64,000 nucleotides of DNA, from contig JAPDHM010000001.1 in the NCBI GenBank assembly GCA_030704425.1, forward strand, positions 248,001-312,000. The letters are read 5' to 3'. Made by a program: the position numbers and the translations under genes. This document shows, in pieces, positions 18,858 through 27,816 of this stretch. The notes under the pieces are model-generated. The model made no database searches. It was not told the DNA's origin and saw only the letters and a program-made list of their open reading frames with translations. Position 1 is the first letter of the stretch, and each line of letters begins with the position of its first letter. This DNA comes from Rhodobacteraceae bacterium IMCC1909 (GTDB taxonomy: Bacteria > Pseudomonadota > Alphaproteobacteria > Rhodobacterales > Rhodobacteraceae).

Positions 18858-19943
18858 ATGACGGCAGCTGCAAAAGTTGTGATCGTGGGATCTGGAATCA
18901 TCGGCGCCAGCACGGCTTTGGCCTGCCAAGATCTCGGTGCTGAGGTCATTGTTGTGGATCAGGGGCCTTTGGGCGGCGTGGCCAGTGCCAATTCTTTTGG
19001 CTGGATCAATGCCAGTTTTGCCGAAACCCAAGCCTATTTCGATCTGCGCAACGCGGCCCTAGAGAGCTTCCGAACCCTGGGGCAGAGGTTAGAATTACAG
19101 GCCCATGTCAGCTGGCCAGGCACGCTGTGGTGGGAAGATGCGGGGCAAGATTTTGAGGCGCAATTTGCCAGTCTGACCGCGCGGGGCTATGGGGCCCGGC
19201 GGCTCGATCACGATGAGATCGCGGCGCTTGAGCCCAATCTGCGTGAGTGTCCAGCCCATGCGCTGTTCACGCCCATGGAAGGGGCCGCACAGGCTCAATC
19301 TGTGGCGCAGTCCCTCCTGACGCATGTGGCGCAGCGCGGCGGGAGGCTTTGCCCCGACCAGGCCGTCAAAGCTGTGCACCTCAGTTCTGGCGGTGACCAT
19401 ATTGTGCAGACATCAGCTGGAGATTTGCCCTGTGATTTTGTGATTTTGGCTACAGGCGCCGCGGCCTGCCGCGGTCTGGCGGGTGTCGAATGGAGTTTGC
19501 CCATGGCCAATAAACGCGGCATGATCTTGCAAACCCGGCCGGTGCAGACGCGCATCCATCATATTCTTATGACGCCTGATGTGCATTTTAGACAAAATCC
19601 CGATGGCAGTCTTGTGGCAGGGGAAATATTCAGCGGTGACTTGGATCCATCTGAGGATGCGCCCGCACTTGCGGACACTGTGATCGCGCGAATTTGCCAG
19701 AAATTGCGTGGGCAGCCGGATGTTCAGCTGGCAGAAGTGAAGCTGGGGGAGCGCCCCGTGCCCTTGGATGGCTTGCCTGTTGTGGGCGCGGTCCCCGGCG
19801 CCCCGGGGGTTTTTCTAGCTGTTATGCACAGCGGCGTGACCCTCGGTCCTTTGATAGGTCAGTTGCTGGCGCAGGAAATTTTGCAAGGCAGCCTGAGCCC
19901 CTTACTGTCAAGTTTTCGCGCCTCGAGATTTGCAGAAGCTTGA
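18858..19943 (+). CDS. FAD-dependent oxidoreductase (DAO/DadA-like)
   Basis: The protein has 361 residues. The dinucleotide-binding motif GSGIIGAS sits near residue 11 in KVVIVGSGIIGASTALA, followed by the acidic end of strand 2 in VIVVDQ. The C-terminal GLPVVGAVPGAPGVFLAVMH and GVTLGPLIGQ segments are typical of the D-amino-acid oxidase/glycine oxidase superfamily, which oxidises C-N bonds of amines or amino acids. The substrate is not determinable. It diverges from uvrB and converges with an AEC transporter gene three bases downstream. Confidence 0.87.
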   Translation: MTAAAKVVIVGSGIIGASTALACQDLGAEVIVVDQGPLGGVASANSFGWINASFAETQAYFDLRNAALESFRTLGQRLELQAHVSWPGTLWWEDAGQDFEAQFASLTARGYGARRLDHDEIAALEPNLRECPAHALFTPMEGAAQAQSVAQSLLTHVAQRGGRLCPDQAVKAVHLSSGGDHIVQTSAGDLPCDFVILATGAAACRGLAGVEWSLPMANKRGMILQTRPVQTRIHHILMTPDVHFRQNPDGSLVAGEIFSGDLDPSEDAPALADTVIARICQKLRGQPDVQLAEVKLGERPVPLDGLPVVGAVPGAPGVFLAVMHSGVTLGPLIGQLLAQEILQGSLSPLLSSFRASRFAEA

Positions 19944-19946
19944 GCA

Positions 19947-20876
19947 CTACCCCAGCGCGTAGAGCCAGACGCTTGCGGTGAAAATCGTGAGACCGGTGCT
20001 GATCAAGACGGCGGAAGCTGCGACCCGCTGTGCGCGCCCGTACATTTGCGCGAAAATATAGGCATTGACCCCCGGCGCCATGGCCGCTGTCAGCACCGCA
20101 CTGCGAAAATCACTGGTGGAGAGATCGACATAGCTTCCCGTGATCCAAACCAAGGCAGGATGAACCACAAGCGAAATCGCGCAGATATATAAGATCACCC
20201 GGATATCGCCCTCTGGCCGGTAGCGCATCAAAACACCGCCCAAGCCAAACAGGGCTACCGGCAGAGCCCCTCGGGCCAAAAGATCAACGCCATCGGTGAC
20301 GATTTCTGGTAAAATAAAGCCTGATAAGTTGATTGCAAACCCAAGGCTCAAGGCAATCACCAACGCATTTTTAAATACTGATTTTATTATCTTACGCAGA
20401 AGCGCCATGCCGCTCAGGCCGCGTCTGCGCACCAGCTCCATCACTGTTATGCCGAGCGCATAGCCGATCGGTGCATGGACCGCGATGATGGCAAAATTGG
20501 CCGTCAAGGCGTCCGTCCCATAGGCACGCTCTGTGATGGGCAGACCCAAGAGCACTGTGTTTGAGAACAGACAGCAAAAGCCAATGGCGACACTGTCTTC
20601 CCAACTGCGTTTAAACAAGATGCGCGCGCCAAACAGGCCCAAGCCAAATCCGGCTATCGCGCCAATGTAAAAACTGCCGAGCAGCCCTGGCTGGAAGGTT
20701 TGCCCCAGGTCCAAAGTTGAAATGGCGCGAAACAGCAGGCAAGGAATGGCAAAATTTTGGGTAAAGGCCATCAGAGCCCCAACCCCTTCGTCGGAGAACC
20801 ACTTGCGCCAGACGGCCAGATATCCAAAGCCAACAACGAAGAACACCGGCAGGATCACTTGGAGCAGGATGCTCAT
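19947..20876 (-). CDS. AEC-family transporter
   Basis: The 309 residues have about ten hydrophobic membrane segments and the two-fold organisation of auxin efflux carrier family permeases. The start MSILLQVILPVFFVVGFGYL and the FTQNFAIPCLLFRAI segment are characteristic. Bacterial members export or import organic acids such as malate; the substrate here is unknown. It is the last gene of a minus-strand run, one base after the MBL hydrolase gene stop. A second AEC gene is at 49344-50246. Confidence 0.88.
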   Translation of the reverse strand: MSILLQVILPVFFVVGFGYLAVWRKWFSDEGVGALMAFTQNFAIPCLLFRAISTLDLGQTFQPGLLGSFYIGAIAGFGLGLFGARILFKRSWEDSVAIGFCCLFSNTVLLGLPITERAYGTDALTANFAIIAVHAPIGYALGITVMELVRRRGLSGMALLRKIIKSVFKNALVIALSLGFAINLSGFILPEIVTDGVDLLARGALPVALFGLGGVLMRYRPEGDIRVILYICAISLVVHPALVWITGSYVDLSTSDFRSAVLTAAMAPGVNAYIFAQMYGRAQRVAASAVLISTGLTIFTASVWLYALG

Positions 20877-20877
20877 A

Positions 20878-21666
20878 TCAGAGGACTTCTGTCATCATAT
20901 CGAAGGCCGGCACCACGCCATTGGGCAATTCGGTTTGCAATGTGGCGTAGTCTAAATCCACATGCATGTTGGTTAATATGGCGCGTTTTGGCTGCACATG
21001 CGCAATCCACTGCAAGGTTTTTTCCAAATGGGTGTGAGAGGGGTGGGGATCATAGCGCAGCGCATCGACAATCCAAAGGTCGAGGCCTTGCAAATGCGAC
21101 CAGGCATTTTCGGAGATGTCGGAGACATCGGGCAAATACACCATATGGCCGATGCGAAATCCCAGAGCGGTGATTGTGCCATGGGCCACTTCAAAGGGGG
21201 TGAAGTCTAGCGCGCCACCGGCACCGGTGATGGTGAAGGGGCCGCTTATGTCATTCATCTCCAAGATGGGCGGATAGCTTGAGCCTTCGGGCGTTTCAAA
21301 GGCATAGGAGAACCGCGACAAGAGATCGGATCTGGTCGGCCCATCCGCCCAAACCGGCAGGCGTCGGCGCATGTTGATCACGATCATCCGCAGATCGTCC
21401 AGCCCGTGCACGTGATCTGCATGGGCATGAGTGTAAACCACTGCGTCTAATGTGCCCACCTGCGCGGTTAACAATTGCGTCCGCAAATCGGGCGAGCTGT
21501 CGATCAGAACGCGCGTTGTGCCTTCTGGTCCGCATTGCTCAACCAATATGGAGCAGCGTTGCCGGCGATTTTTGGGATTGTTTGGATCACAAGCCCCCCA
21601 ATTACCACCCAAACGCGGCACGCCGCCGGAGGAACCGCAGCCCAATATAGTGACCCGGCGCGTCAT
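20878..21666 (-). CDS. MBL-fold metallo-hydrolase (PhnP-like)
   Basis: The 262 residues begin MTRRVTILGCGSSGGVPRLG. The metal-binding HxHxDH motif is in VVYTHAHADHVHGLDDLR. GGNWGACDPNNPKNRRQRCS is typical of the PhnP/RNase-Z-like cyclic phosphodiesterase subgroup found next to tatD in alphaproteobacteria. The ATG at 21666 overlaps the tatD stop as ATGA, so the two are translationally coupled. No phosphonate genes are nearby, so a role in C-P lyase metabolism is not implied. Confidence 0.88.
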   Translation of the reverse strand: MTRRVTILGCGSSGGVPRLGGNWGACDPNNPKNRRQRCSILVEQCGPEGTTRVLIDSSPDLRTQLLTAQVGTLDAVVYTHAHADHVHGLDDLRMIVINMRRRLPVWADGPTRSDLLSRFSYAFETPEGSSYPPILEMNDISGPFTITGAGGALDFTPFEVAHGTITALGFRIGHMVYLPDVSDISENAWSHLQGLDLWIVDALRYDPHPSHTHLEKTLQWIAHVQPKRAILTNMHVDLDYATLQTELPNGVVPAFDMMTEVL

Positions 21667-22451
21667 GCAGCTTTCCAAAAGAGGCGCTCGAAATTGGCCT
21701 CTGTTTGGGCGGCAAATTCCGACAAAGAGAGACCAAAGACATCCGCACCAACCTGCGCGGTGAAGGCGGTATAGGCTGGCTCATTGCGCTTGCCGCGAAA
21801 GGGCGGCGGGGCGAGATAGGGGGCGTCAGTTTCCACCAAAATCCTGTCCATAGGAGCCGATGCGAAGATGTCGCGCACCTCTTGCGATTTTGGGAATGTG
21901 GCGATGCCGGACATGGACAGATAAAAGCCCAAATCCAAAGCCGCGCGCCCAAGCTTGGGTGATGAGCTGAAACAATGCATGACGCAGTTAAAGGGTGCGT
22001 TGCGATATTCGGACCCTAAAATGTCAGCCATATCGTCATCTGCGGCGCGCGCATGGATAATAAGAGGCAGGTTACTTTTTTGAGCGGCCTCAATATGAAC
22101 GCGCAGGGATTGCTTTTGGATTTCGGCACTCTCGGCGGTGTAGTGGTAATCCAATCCGGTTTCGCCGATGGCGACAAACTTCGGATGCGCCGCCAGAGCG
22201 AGCAACTCTTCGACCTTTGCCAATGGCTCTTTGTCGGCATTCATCGGATGGGTGCCGGCCGCATGAAAGACCGGCGCATGAGTTTCAGCAATGGCGCGCA
22301 CTTGGGGCTCTTGGCGCAGGCGTGTGCAAATGGTCACCATACGGTGCACGCCGGCCTCGGCCGCCCGTGCGATGATCTGGTCCAGCTCGCCCTCAAAATC
22401 TGGAAAATCAAGATGGCAATGGCTGTCGGTCAGTTTTGGCGCCTCGATCAC
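21663..22451 (-). CDS. tatD: TatD-family metal-dependent deoxyribonuclease
   Basis: The 262 residues show the TatD signatures in order: TDSHCHLDFPDF at the N-terminus, GETGLDYHY, IIHARAADDD and ETDAPYLAPPPFRGKRN near the C-terminus. These supply the metal ligands of a TIM-barrel nuclease that trims 3' DNA ends, with YcfH-type homologues of broader hydrolase activity. ATGA overlaps link it to holB upstream and the MBL gene downstream. Confidence 0.93.
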   Translation of the reverse strand: MIEAPKLTDSHCHLDFPDFEGELDQIIARAAEAGVHRMVTICTRLRQEPQVRAIAETHAPVFHAAGTHPMNADKEPLAKVEELLALAAHPKFVAIGETGLDYHYTAESAEIQKQSLRVHIEAAQKSNLPLIIHARAADDDMADILGSEYRNAPFNCVMHCFSSSPKLGRAALDLGFYLSMSGIATFPKSQEVRDIFASAPMDRILVETDAPYLAPPPFRGKRNEPAYTAFTAQVGADVFGLSLSEFAAQTEANFERLFWKAA

Positions 22452-23572
22452 GAAAGACCTTTCTCGCGCAAAATTTTAGACGCGGTTTCTTCTATCTTTA
22501 ATCCCATATCTAAGATCAGCGAACTGGGGTCAAGGTTCGCTGTTTTGCCTTGCCTGGCTCTTTGGCTGAGCTCAAGCTGGGCATCTGCCCAAATTCGGGC
22601 GGCCGCGGGTCCGGGGCAGAGACGCGCGAAGACCTCCGCCTCACCGCGCGCCGCTTCTTGACCGGGCGCGCTAACCCCAGCGCGGGCTAGCCGGGCGAGG
22701 AATAGATCCAGCAGATCGAGAAGTTGTTCCAGTTTTCCATCAGTGGCGCGGCCTGTAGAATTGGCCAATTTCAGCAGAGCGTTGCGATCCAGCTGTGGCA
22801 AGCCATGGCAGAGGCTCACAATCGCTCCATAGGTGTCGGTGCCATGGGTGAGTGACAGCTCTGCAGCCTGCCCTACCGAACCTGCCGCCAGGGCAGTTAG
22901 GCCCGGATCAAACGCCTGTTCTGGCAAGGCTTGCGCGTAGGCGCGCTGCAAATCCTCTGGCGACAGAGGCGCGCAGGCCAGGGTGCGGCAGCGCGAACGA
23001 ATGGTGGGCAAAATCCGGCTTGGTTGATGTGTCACCAGCAACAAAACCGCATCTTGCGGCGGCTCTTCCAGAACTTTGAGCAACGCATTGGCCGCATTTG
23101 CATTCATCTCATCAATGCAGTCGACCATCACCACCCGCCGACCATTGCCCCCGGCCGAGAGGCTGAAGAACCGGCGCAATTCGCGCACGGTGTCGACGGG
23201 GATCACTGTCTTCAGCTTGCCGGTTTTTTCATCCACGGGCCGGCGCAAGATACATAGGCCCGGCTCCGATCCCGCCCGGATACGGCGCGCCACCGGAAGA
23301 TCTGCGGGCACGAATAGGCTTGTCGCTGGCGGCGACGCGCCAAAGAGGCTGTCTCCGGCGGGCTCGGCGGCAAGCAAAAAACGTGCGATATGATAGGCAA
23401 GGCTAGCTTTGCCAATCCCTTTGGGACCGGTCAGCATCCAAGCATGATGCATCCGGTCACTGTTGAAGGCCTCCAAGACCTGTGCGCAAGCGGCATCATG
23501 GCCGAATAAAAGTTCGGTTTCACAGGGGTGAGGCAGGCCGGCAATGCGATCGGCTTGTGGCAGATCACTCAT
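22448..23572 (-). CDS. holB: DNA polymerase III subunit delta'
   Basis: HolB is part of the clamp-loader complex that places the beta clamp on DNA. The 374-residue product has a P-loop in LTGPKGIGKASLAYHIARFL and the clamp-loader SRC motif in IRSRCRTLACAPL. The order tmk-holB-tatD is widely conserved in bacteria, which supports the call. Four-base ATGA overlaps occur at both ends, so the cluster is very likely one transcript. Confidence 0.92.
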   Translation of the reverse strand: MSDLPQADRIAGLPHPCETELLFGHDAACAQVLEAFNSDRMHHAWMLTGPKGIGKASLAYHIARFLLAAEPAGDSLFGASPPATSLFVPADLPVARRIRAGSEPGLCILRRPVDEKTGKLKTVIPVDTVRELRRFFSLSAGGNGRRVVMVDCIDEMNANAANALLKVLEEPPQDAVLLLVTHQPSRILPTIRSRCRTLACAPLSPEDLQRAYAQALPEQAFDPGLTALAAGSVGQAAELSLTHGTDTYGAIVSLCHGLPQLDRNALLKLANSTGRATDGKLEQLLDLLDLFLARLARAGVSAPGQEAARGEAEVFARLCPGPAAARIWADAQLELSQRARQGKTANLDPSSLILDMGLKIEETASKILREKGLS

Positions 23573-24183
23573 GACGTAGCCAGTGCCAATACATCAGTAA
23601 AAATCGCCTCCGGGCTGCGATTTCCATCGATAATGCGACACCGTTGCGGATATTGCGCCGCAAGTGCCAGAAAACCCGCCCGCAGTTGTTGTTGGAACGG
23701 CAGGCCGAAATCCTCAAAGCGATCCTCGCCTGAGTTGCGCGCCAATCCGCGGGCGAGGGCAATTTCAGGGTCGACATCAATGATGAGTGTCAGATCTGGC
23801 TCACGGCGAATCATAGCGCTGTGCAGCTGATCGACCTTGCCGCGCAGATCGCCGCGGGTTGCGCCCTGATAGACACGGGTGCTGTCGGCAAAGCGATCAC
23901 AGATGACCATCTTGCCCGCGGATAGGGCTGGGGTGATGGTGCGCTCAAGGTGATCGCGCCTTGCAGCGGTGAACAATAGAAGCTCTGTCTCAACACTCCA
24001 TTTGTCGGTGGCGCCGGTCAACAAGAGCTGGCGTATGGCTTCCGCCCCCGGGCTGCCCCCCGGTTCACGGGTGAGCACAACCTCTTGGCCTGCAGTGGTT
24101 AGATGGGCAGCCAGACGTTTGGCTTGGGTGGATTTCCCGCAGCCGTCTATGCCCTCAAAGGATAAAAACTTTGCGTCAGTCAT
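23569..24183 (-). CDS. tmk: thymidylate kinase
   Basis: Tmk phosphorylates dTMP to dTDP. The 204-residue protein has the P-loop FEGIDGCGKSTQAKRLA near the N-terminus, the LTREPGGSPGAEAIR segment and the catalytic-lid region CDRFADSTRVYQG. Its ATG follows the dacC stop codon with no gap (TAG then ATG), and its stop overlaps the holB start. Confidence 0.95.
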   Translation of the reverse strand: MTDAKFLSFEGIDGCGKSTQAKRLAAHLTTAGQEVVLTREPGGSPGAEAIRQLLLTGATDKWSVETELLLFTAARRDHLERTITPALSAGKMVICDRFADSTRVYQGATRGDLRGKVDQLHSAMIRREPDLTLIIDVDPEIALARGLARNSGEDRFEDFGLPFQQQLRAGFLALAAQYPQRCRIIDGNRSPEAIFTDVLALATS

Positions 24184-25350
24184 CTATGTGCCGGACAGGC
24201 CCCCATTTACTTTACGCAATAGCACGAGTGCCGCTGTGCGCAAGCGCGGTAAAAACCCGCCACGCGTGACGCTCTGTGCTGCGACTAGTGGCAGGCGGGT
24301 CTCGGGCAGGCCTGGCACAGAAATGACAAGTTCGGCGACCTGATCCCCCTTGGCAATAGGGGCCTGTAGCGGCCCGTCATAAACAACTTTCGAGGTGATT
24401 TCCTGCCCGCCCGTGACAGGGATCAGGATCTTCGGGGCACCATCAAGCGATAGGCCGACCTTCCGGCTGCTGCCCATCCAAACTGCGGCTTGGGCCAAAG
24501 CCTCCCCCGGCTGGCTTAGGGTTTTCGAGGTGAACTGCCGAAAGGCCCAGGTGACGATGCGCTCGGCCTCTTCGGCCCGCTCCTGCTGGCTTTGCAAACC
24601 GGTTAAAACGAAAATGACTCGCCGATCGCCCTGTTGCGCGGATCCAACCAAACCATAACCGGCCTCCGCCGTGTGCCCGGTCTTTAGCCCATCTGCGCCG
24701 ATGCCCAGAGTCAACAAAGGATTGCGGTTGCGCGTGTTGCTGGGTGCGCGGCCATCGAATCCAAATTCTGTTTCTGAGAACATCGTATATTGCTCGGGAA
24801 ATTCGGTGATCAAATGCTGCGTCAGACTGGCCAGATCCTTCATCGACATTCGGTGGTTGATGTCGGGCCAGCCGTTGGAGTTGGCAAAGACTGAATTTTC
24901 CATTCCGAGATCCTTGGCGCGATCGGTCATCATTGCGGCAAAGCCCGCTTCGGTGCCATCCAAAGACAGGGCTTCGGCAATGACAACGCAGGCATCATTG
25001 CCCGATAATACGATAATGCCGCGAATGAGATCCTCGACGGTGACCCGATCGGTCGTGTCCAAAAACATGGTGGATCCGCCATAGCTCATGGCATGGGCGG
25101 AGACCGGCAAACGCTCATCCCAACGCAGGCGTCTATCACGGAGCGCTTCGAAGGCTAAAAAGAGAGTCATCAATTTTGACATTGAGGCGGGAGGAAGGGC
25201 CACGTCCGCCTGCTTGGCCAGCAGCACGGTGCCGCTCTCATGATCCAGCACATAGGCCGCTTTCGCTTTGGTTTCAAACGCCAAGGCCGCCCCACCGATC
25301 CAGGTGCAAAAAAAGGCCAAAATCAAGATTGGTCCGGAACGTATGGGCAT
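24184..25350 (-). CDS. dacC: D-alanyl-D-alanine carboxypeptidase (PBP5/6 family)
   Basis: This peptidase S11 protein removes the terminal D-Ala of peptidoglycan stem peptides. From the ATG at 25350 it has 388 residues: a signal peptide (MPIRSGPILILAFFCTW and onward to AFE), the SxxK motif in PPASMSKLM, SGN in VLSGNDACV and KTG in DGLKTGHTAEAGYG. A C-terminal beta-rich domain follows, as in PBP5. GGAGGGGATC before this ATG supports the start; a longer in-frame reading to 25566 looks non-coding. It is the first gene of the dacC-tmk-holB-tatD-MBL run. Confidence 0.93.
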   Translation of the reverse strand: MPIRSGPILILAFFCTWIGGAALAFETKAKAAYVLDHESGTVLLAKQADVALPPASMSKLMTLFLAFEALRDRRLRWDERLPVSAHAMSYGGSTMFLDTTDRVTVEDLIRGIIVLSGNDACVVIAEALSLDGTEAGFAAMMTDRAKDLGMENSVFANSNGWPDINHRMSMKDLASLTQHLITEFPEQYTMFSETEFGFDGRAPSNTRNRNPLLTLGIGADGLKTGHTAEAGYGLVGSAQQGDRRVIFVLTGLQSQQERAEEAERIVTWAFRQFTSKTLSQPGEALAQAAVWMGSSRKVGLSLDGAPKILIPVTGGQEITSKVVYDGPLQAPIAKGDQVAELVISVPGLPETRLPLVAAQSVTRGGFLPRLRTAALVLLRKVNGGLSGT

Positions 25351-25613
25351 GATCCCCTCCTTGCTATGTTCGCGCGTGGCACTGATGGGCCCAAGCTGCC
25401 GAAAAATCTTTGGCCGAACCGTCAAGACCAGTCGCCCAAAAACCGCGCCCGGTTTGATCGAAAGGCCTGCGATGTCACGGGTCAACCTAACCCAATCGCG
25501 GCACAAGTGGAAAGCCCAGTGTTGCGGGTCATCGTACAAAGGCGATTTCTTGCGTCTCTTGAGCATTCTTGCTCTTGCTGAATCAATTTCCCGCGATTAT
25601 GAAAGCTTCTGTC

Positions 25614-25703
25614 GGAGGAGTGGCAGAGTGGTCGAATGCACCGGTCTTGAAAACCGACGAGGGTGAAAGTCCTCCCAGGGTTCGAATCCCTGTTCCTCCG
25701 CCA
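25614..25703 (+). tRNA. tRNA-Ser (anticodon TGA)
   Basis: A 90-base tRNA including an encoded CCA. The acceptor stem GGAGGAG pairs with TTCCTCC (one G-T pair), with discriminator G and CCA at 25701-25703. The anticodon loop CTTGAAA carries TGA, read as serine. A long variable arm (GAGGGTGAAAGTCCTCCC region) is diagnostic of a class II tRNA, and GGTTCGAATCC is the T-arm. The last 17 bases up to 25704 are the attachment core of the adjacent mobile element, which restores an intact 3' end on integration. Confidence 0.97.
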
Positions 25704-25704
25704 C
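25688..25704 (+). repeat. attL core (17 bp) in tRNA-Ser
   Basis: CCCTGTTCCTCCGCCAC covers the 3' part of the T-arm, the acceptor stem and CCA of tRNA-Ser plus one base. The identical sequence is repeated directly at 34744-34760 and in inverse orientation at 27076-27092. Tyrosine recombinases commonly use tRNA 3' ends as attachment sites. Confidence 0.88.
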
Positions 25705-25807
25705 CACCGCCTTACTAGCAGTGGCATATCCTCGATAAGCATCAGTTATAACTCAGTTCTTCTGGCCCGGCGCTTGTAATGCCGCACGTGAGTACTGACC
25801 AAATTGC
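25688..25807 (+). repeat. inverted repeat arm L (120 bp), left copy
   Basis: These 120 bases read as the exact reverse complement of 26973-27092. The arm starts with the att core and ends inside the first codons of the recombinase gene (TTG at 25804). Together the two arms enclose the recombinase coding sequence almost to the base. Confidence 0.92.
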
Positions 25808-26973
25808 TGACCAAAACTATCCCATATACCTTCGTCCGTGGTGGCTATTTCTACTTCTCCCGCCGTGTTCCTGCTGACCTACGAGGCCATTATTCTTACC
25901 ATCGCATTGTCCAAGGGCTGCATACAACGTCCCCTCAGAAAGCTAAGGTGCAAGCCAGTATTACGGCTGCCAAGCTAGAGGCGTACTGGAGCCAGATGCG
26001 ATTGGCGAAGTCTGACGTGATTGGTATGTCGTTGGTTAGGGACTCTTCCAGAAGCAGCCAAGAAGTAGCCTCGAACCAGCCTCAAACCAACTGTCCGTCA
26101 CTTTTAGATGCCTTGGAAGTTTACCTTAAGCAGAAGGGTAAAGGTCGCCCTAAAACCTTCCGTGTGGCTGCAAGGCGGACCTGTAACTATTTGATTGGCC
26201 TCTGTGGGAATAAGCCATTGTCAGGTTACACACGCCAAGATGCTCTACAGTTCAGGGATTGGCTTGTTGCTCGTGGACTTACAGGCTCCAGCATTACCCG
26301 TAACTTCTCATATCTTAAGGCCGTCATAAACTTTGCTCTGTCAGAGTATGCCTTGGATATTCGTAACCCCTTTGTTGGTATCTATCACGATCGCAGTGCT
26401 GGGGTCTTAGTTCGTAAGCCAATACCGATGGAAGCCATTAAAAACGTACAATCTGAGTGTCATGCAATCGATGATGATATGAGGTGGCTGATAGCTTTGA
26501 TCTCTGACACGGGAATGCGTTTGGCTGAAGGGGCAGGGCTACTTAAGGAGGATTTTGTAGGGCTTGATACGGATCTACCATATGTCCGTGTTACCAAACA
26601 TCCTTGGCGTAACCTGAAGACATCAAGCAGTGAACGGCACATACCTCTGGTTGGTGAAGCTCTTTGGGCTGCTAAACGCATCGTAGAGGCAGATAATGGA
26701 TCAGACTTCGCTTTCTCAAGGTATAACAGAGCATCACCCACCTCAGCTAATTCTGCCAGTGCGGCTTTAAACAAATGGCTCAAGCAGTATGTACCAGCAG
26801 GATGTACGATGCATAGCTTCAGACACTCAATGAGAGACAGATTAAGGACGGTCCAATGTCCTGCAGATATCACTGACCAAATCGGTGGATGGACAACTGA
26901 TGGTGTAGGCCAAGGATACGGATCAGGCTATCCACTGAGTGTTCTGCAAGAATGGTTAGAGAAGGCCAAATAG
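25804..26973 (+). CDS. tyrosine recombinase/integrase
   Basis: A 389-residue phage-type integrase. The N-terminus YTFVRGGYFYFSRRVPADLR matches the DUF6538-like arm-binding domain of many tRNA-targeting integrases. A SAM-like core-binding domain lies at about residues 100-190. In the catalytic domain the first Arg is in SDTGMRLAEG, the HxxR box is HSFRH, and the nucleophile is probably a Tyr in the C-terminal GQGYGSGYPLS. The first codon is probably TTG at 25804; CTG at 25795 is possible and no ATG is available. The start and stop codons sit exactly at the inner edges of the 120-bp inverted repeats, which is very unusual. Confidence 0.92.
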   Translation: MLTKTIPYTFVRGGYFYFSRRVPADLRGHYSYHRIVQGLHTTSPQKAKVQASITAAKLEAYWSQMRLAKSDVIGMSLVRDSSRSSQEVASNQPQTNCPSLLDALEVYLKQKGKGRPKTFRVAARRTCNYLIGLCGNKPLSGYTRQDALQFRDWLVARGLTGSSITRNFSYLKAVINFALSEYALDIRNPFVGIYHDRSAGVLVRKPIPMEAIKNVQSECHAIDDDMRWLIALISDTGMRLAEGAGLLKEDFVGLDTDLPYVRVTKHPWRNLKTSSSERHIPLVGEALWAAKRIVEADNGSDFAFSRYNRASPTSANSASAALNKWLKQYVPAGCTMHSFRHSMRDRLRTVQCPADITDQIGGWTTDGVGQGYGSGYPLSVLQEWLEKAK

Positions 26974-27092
26974 CAATTTGGTCAGTACTCACGTGCGGCA
27001 TTACAAGCGCCGGGCCAGAAGAACTGAGTTATAACTGATGCTTATCGAGGATATGCCACTGCTAGTAAGGCGGTGGTGGCGGAGGAACAGGG
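26973..27092 (-). repeat. inverted repeat arm L', right copy
   Basis: This is the reverse complement of 25688-25807. It begins at the last base of the recombinase stop codon (TAG, 26971-26973) and ends with the inverted att core. It is continuous with the longer inverted repeat 27076-27805, so 26973-27805 is one inverted copy of the circle-junction region. Confidence 0.92.
27076..27092 (-). repeat. third, inverted att core (attM)
   Basis: GTGGCGGAGGAACAGGG is the reverse complement of the attL/attR core. Its flanks are, on one side, the inverted left end of the element and, on the other, the inverted right end. Read on the minus strand it therefore reproduces the junction (attP) expected in the excised circle. 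Confidence 0.88.
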
Positions 27093-27626
27093 TGTTCACT
27101 TCCTGTAGCATCCACCAACAATCAGCTAACTCTATGTAATTAATGGATACAGCATACCTCAGTTCACTGCAATAAGGCGCATATTGGTCTGTAATCTGGT
27201 CAGTAATGCAGCCCCCCCCTGCATGTGCCACCCTACCCCCTAGGGATACCGTATATAGCTCTGACCTGCGATTAGGTTTTGGGTATCGTCAACCAGCAGC
27301 ATCAGCCTGTTTCAGTGATACTTGACGGTTTTATCTGTGCAGTAGGGTGCGGGCTGTATGTATGCCCCTGCTACTTCGTGGGGGGCTTATGCATGATGCC
27401 TGCTGTTGTTCCCAATTATCCCAGAATATCGTTATTGTAGCATCAGAGGGCCTAGCATGGGCCACAGGGGGTGTACGGGGTAAGTATATATGACCTCTGC
27501 CAGTGATCAGCCCTGTGAGTTTGTAAACCATTATTGGTTCAGTTTCGGGTTAGATGACCGTTATGAGAAGTCCTTATTGTGACAGGTTCCTATATAGCTC
27601 TATAGCACCTTGTCACATTAACGGTA

Positions 27627-27805
27627 TCACTCACCCGAAACTTCAGGCTCTGGCCCATAGAGATACTCCAGCTTCAAATCTGTAATAGCACCTTCACCCC
27701 AGCCTGCTGTTAGATGAGATAGAACCTCTTCCTCAGTCCACGGGGTGTAGAGGCTAGCAGTGGGGCTGCCTGAGTAATCCTTCGGGAGGTAAAGGTGACG
27801 GTGGG
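27627..27805 (-). pseudogene. duplicated 3' fragment of the primase-helicase gene
   Basis: The minus strand repeats codons from the HRHLYLPKDYSGSPTASLY region to the EVSGE stop found at the end of the 30968-34207 gene. The copy is identical at the base level as far as I can compare by eye and has no start. It abuts the TPR gene stop within about a dozen bases and results from the inverted duplication. Confidence 0.88.
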
Positions 27806-27816
27806 TGCTGGTGCGG

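Larger units (their letters stand above)
27076..27805 (-). repeat. inverted repeat arm R' (730 bp)
   Basis: This is the reverse complement of 34029-34760 with two single-base homopolymer differences: an eight-C versus nine-G run, and three versus four bases in a short A/T run. It contains no intact gene. From 27627 to 27805 it carries, on the minus strand, the last 59 codons and stop of the primase-helicase gene; the remainder is non-coding. Within 27541-27642 it holds a nested interrupted palindrome. Confidence 0.92.
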
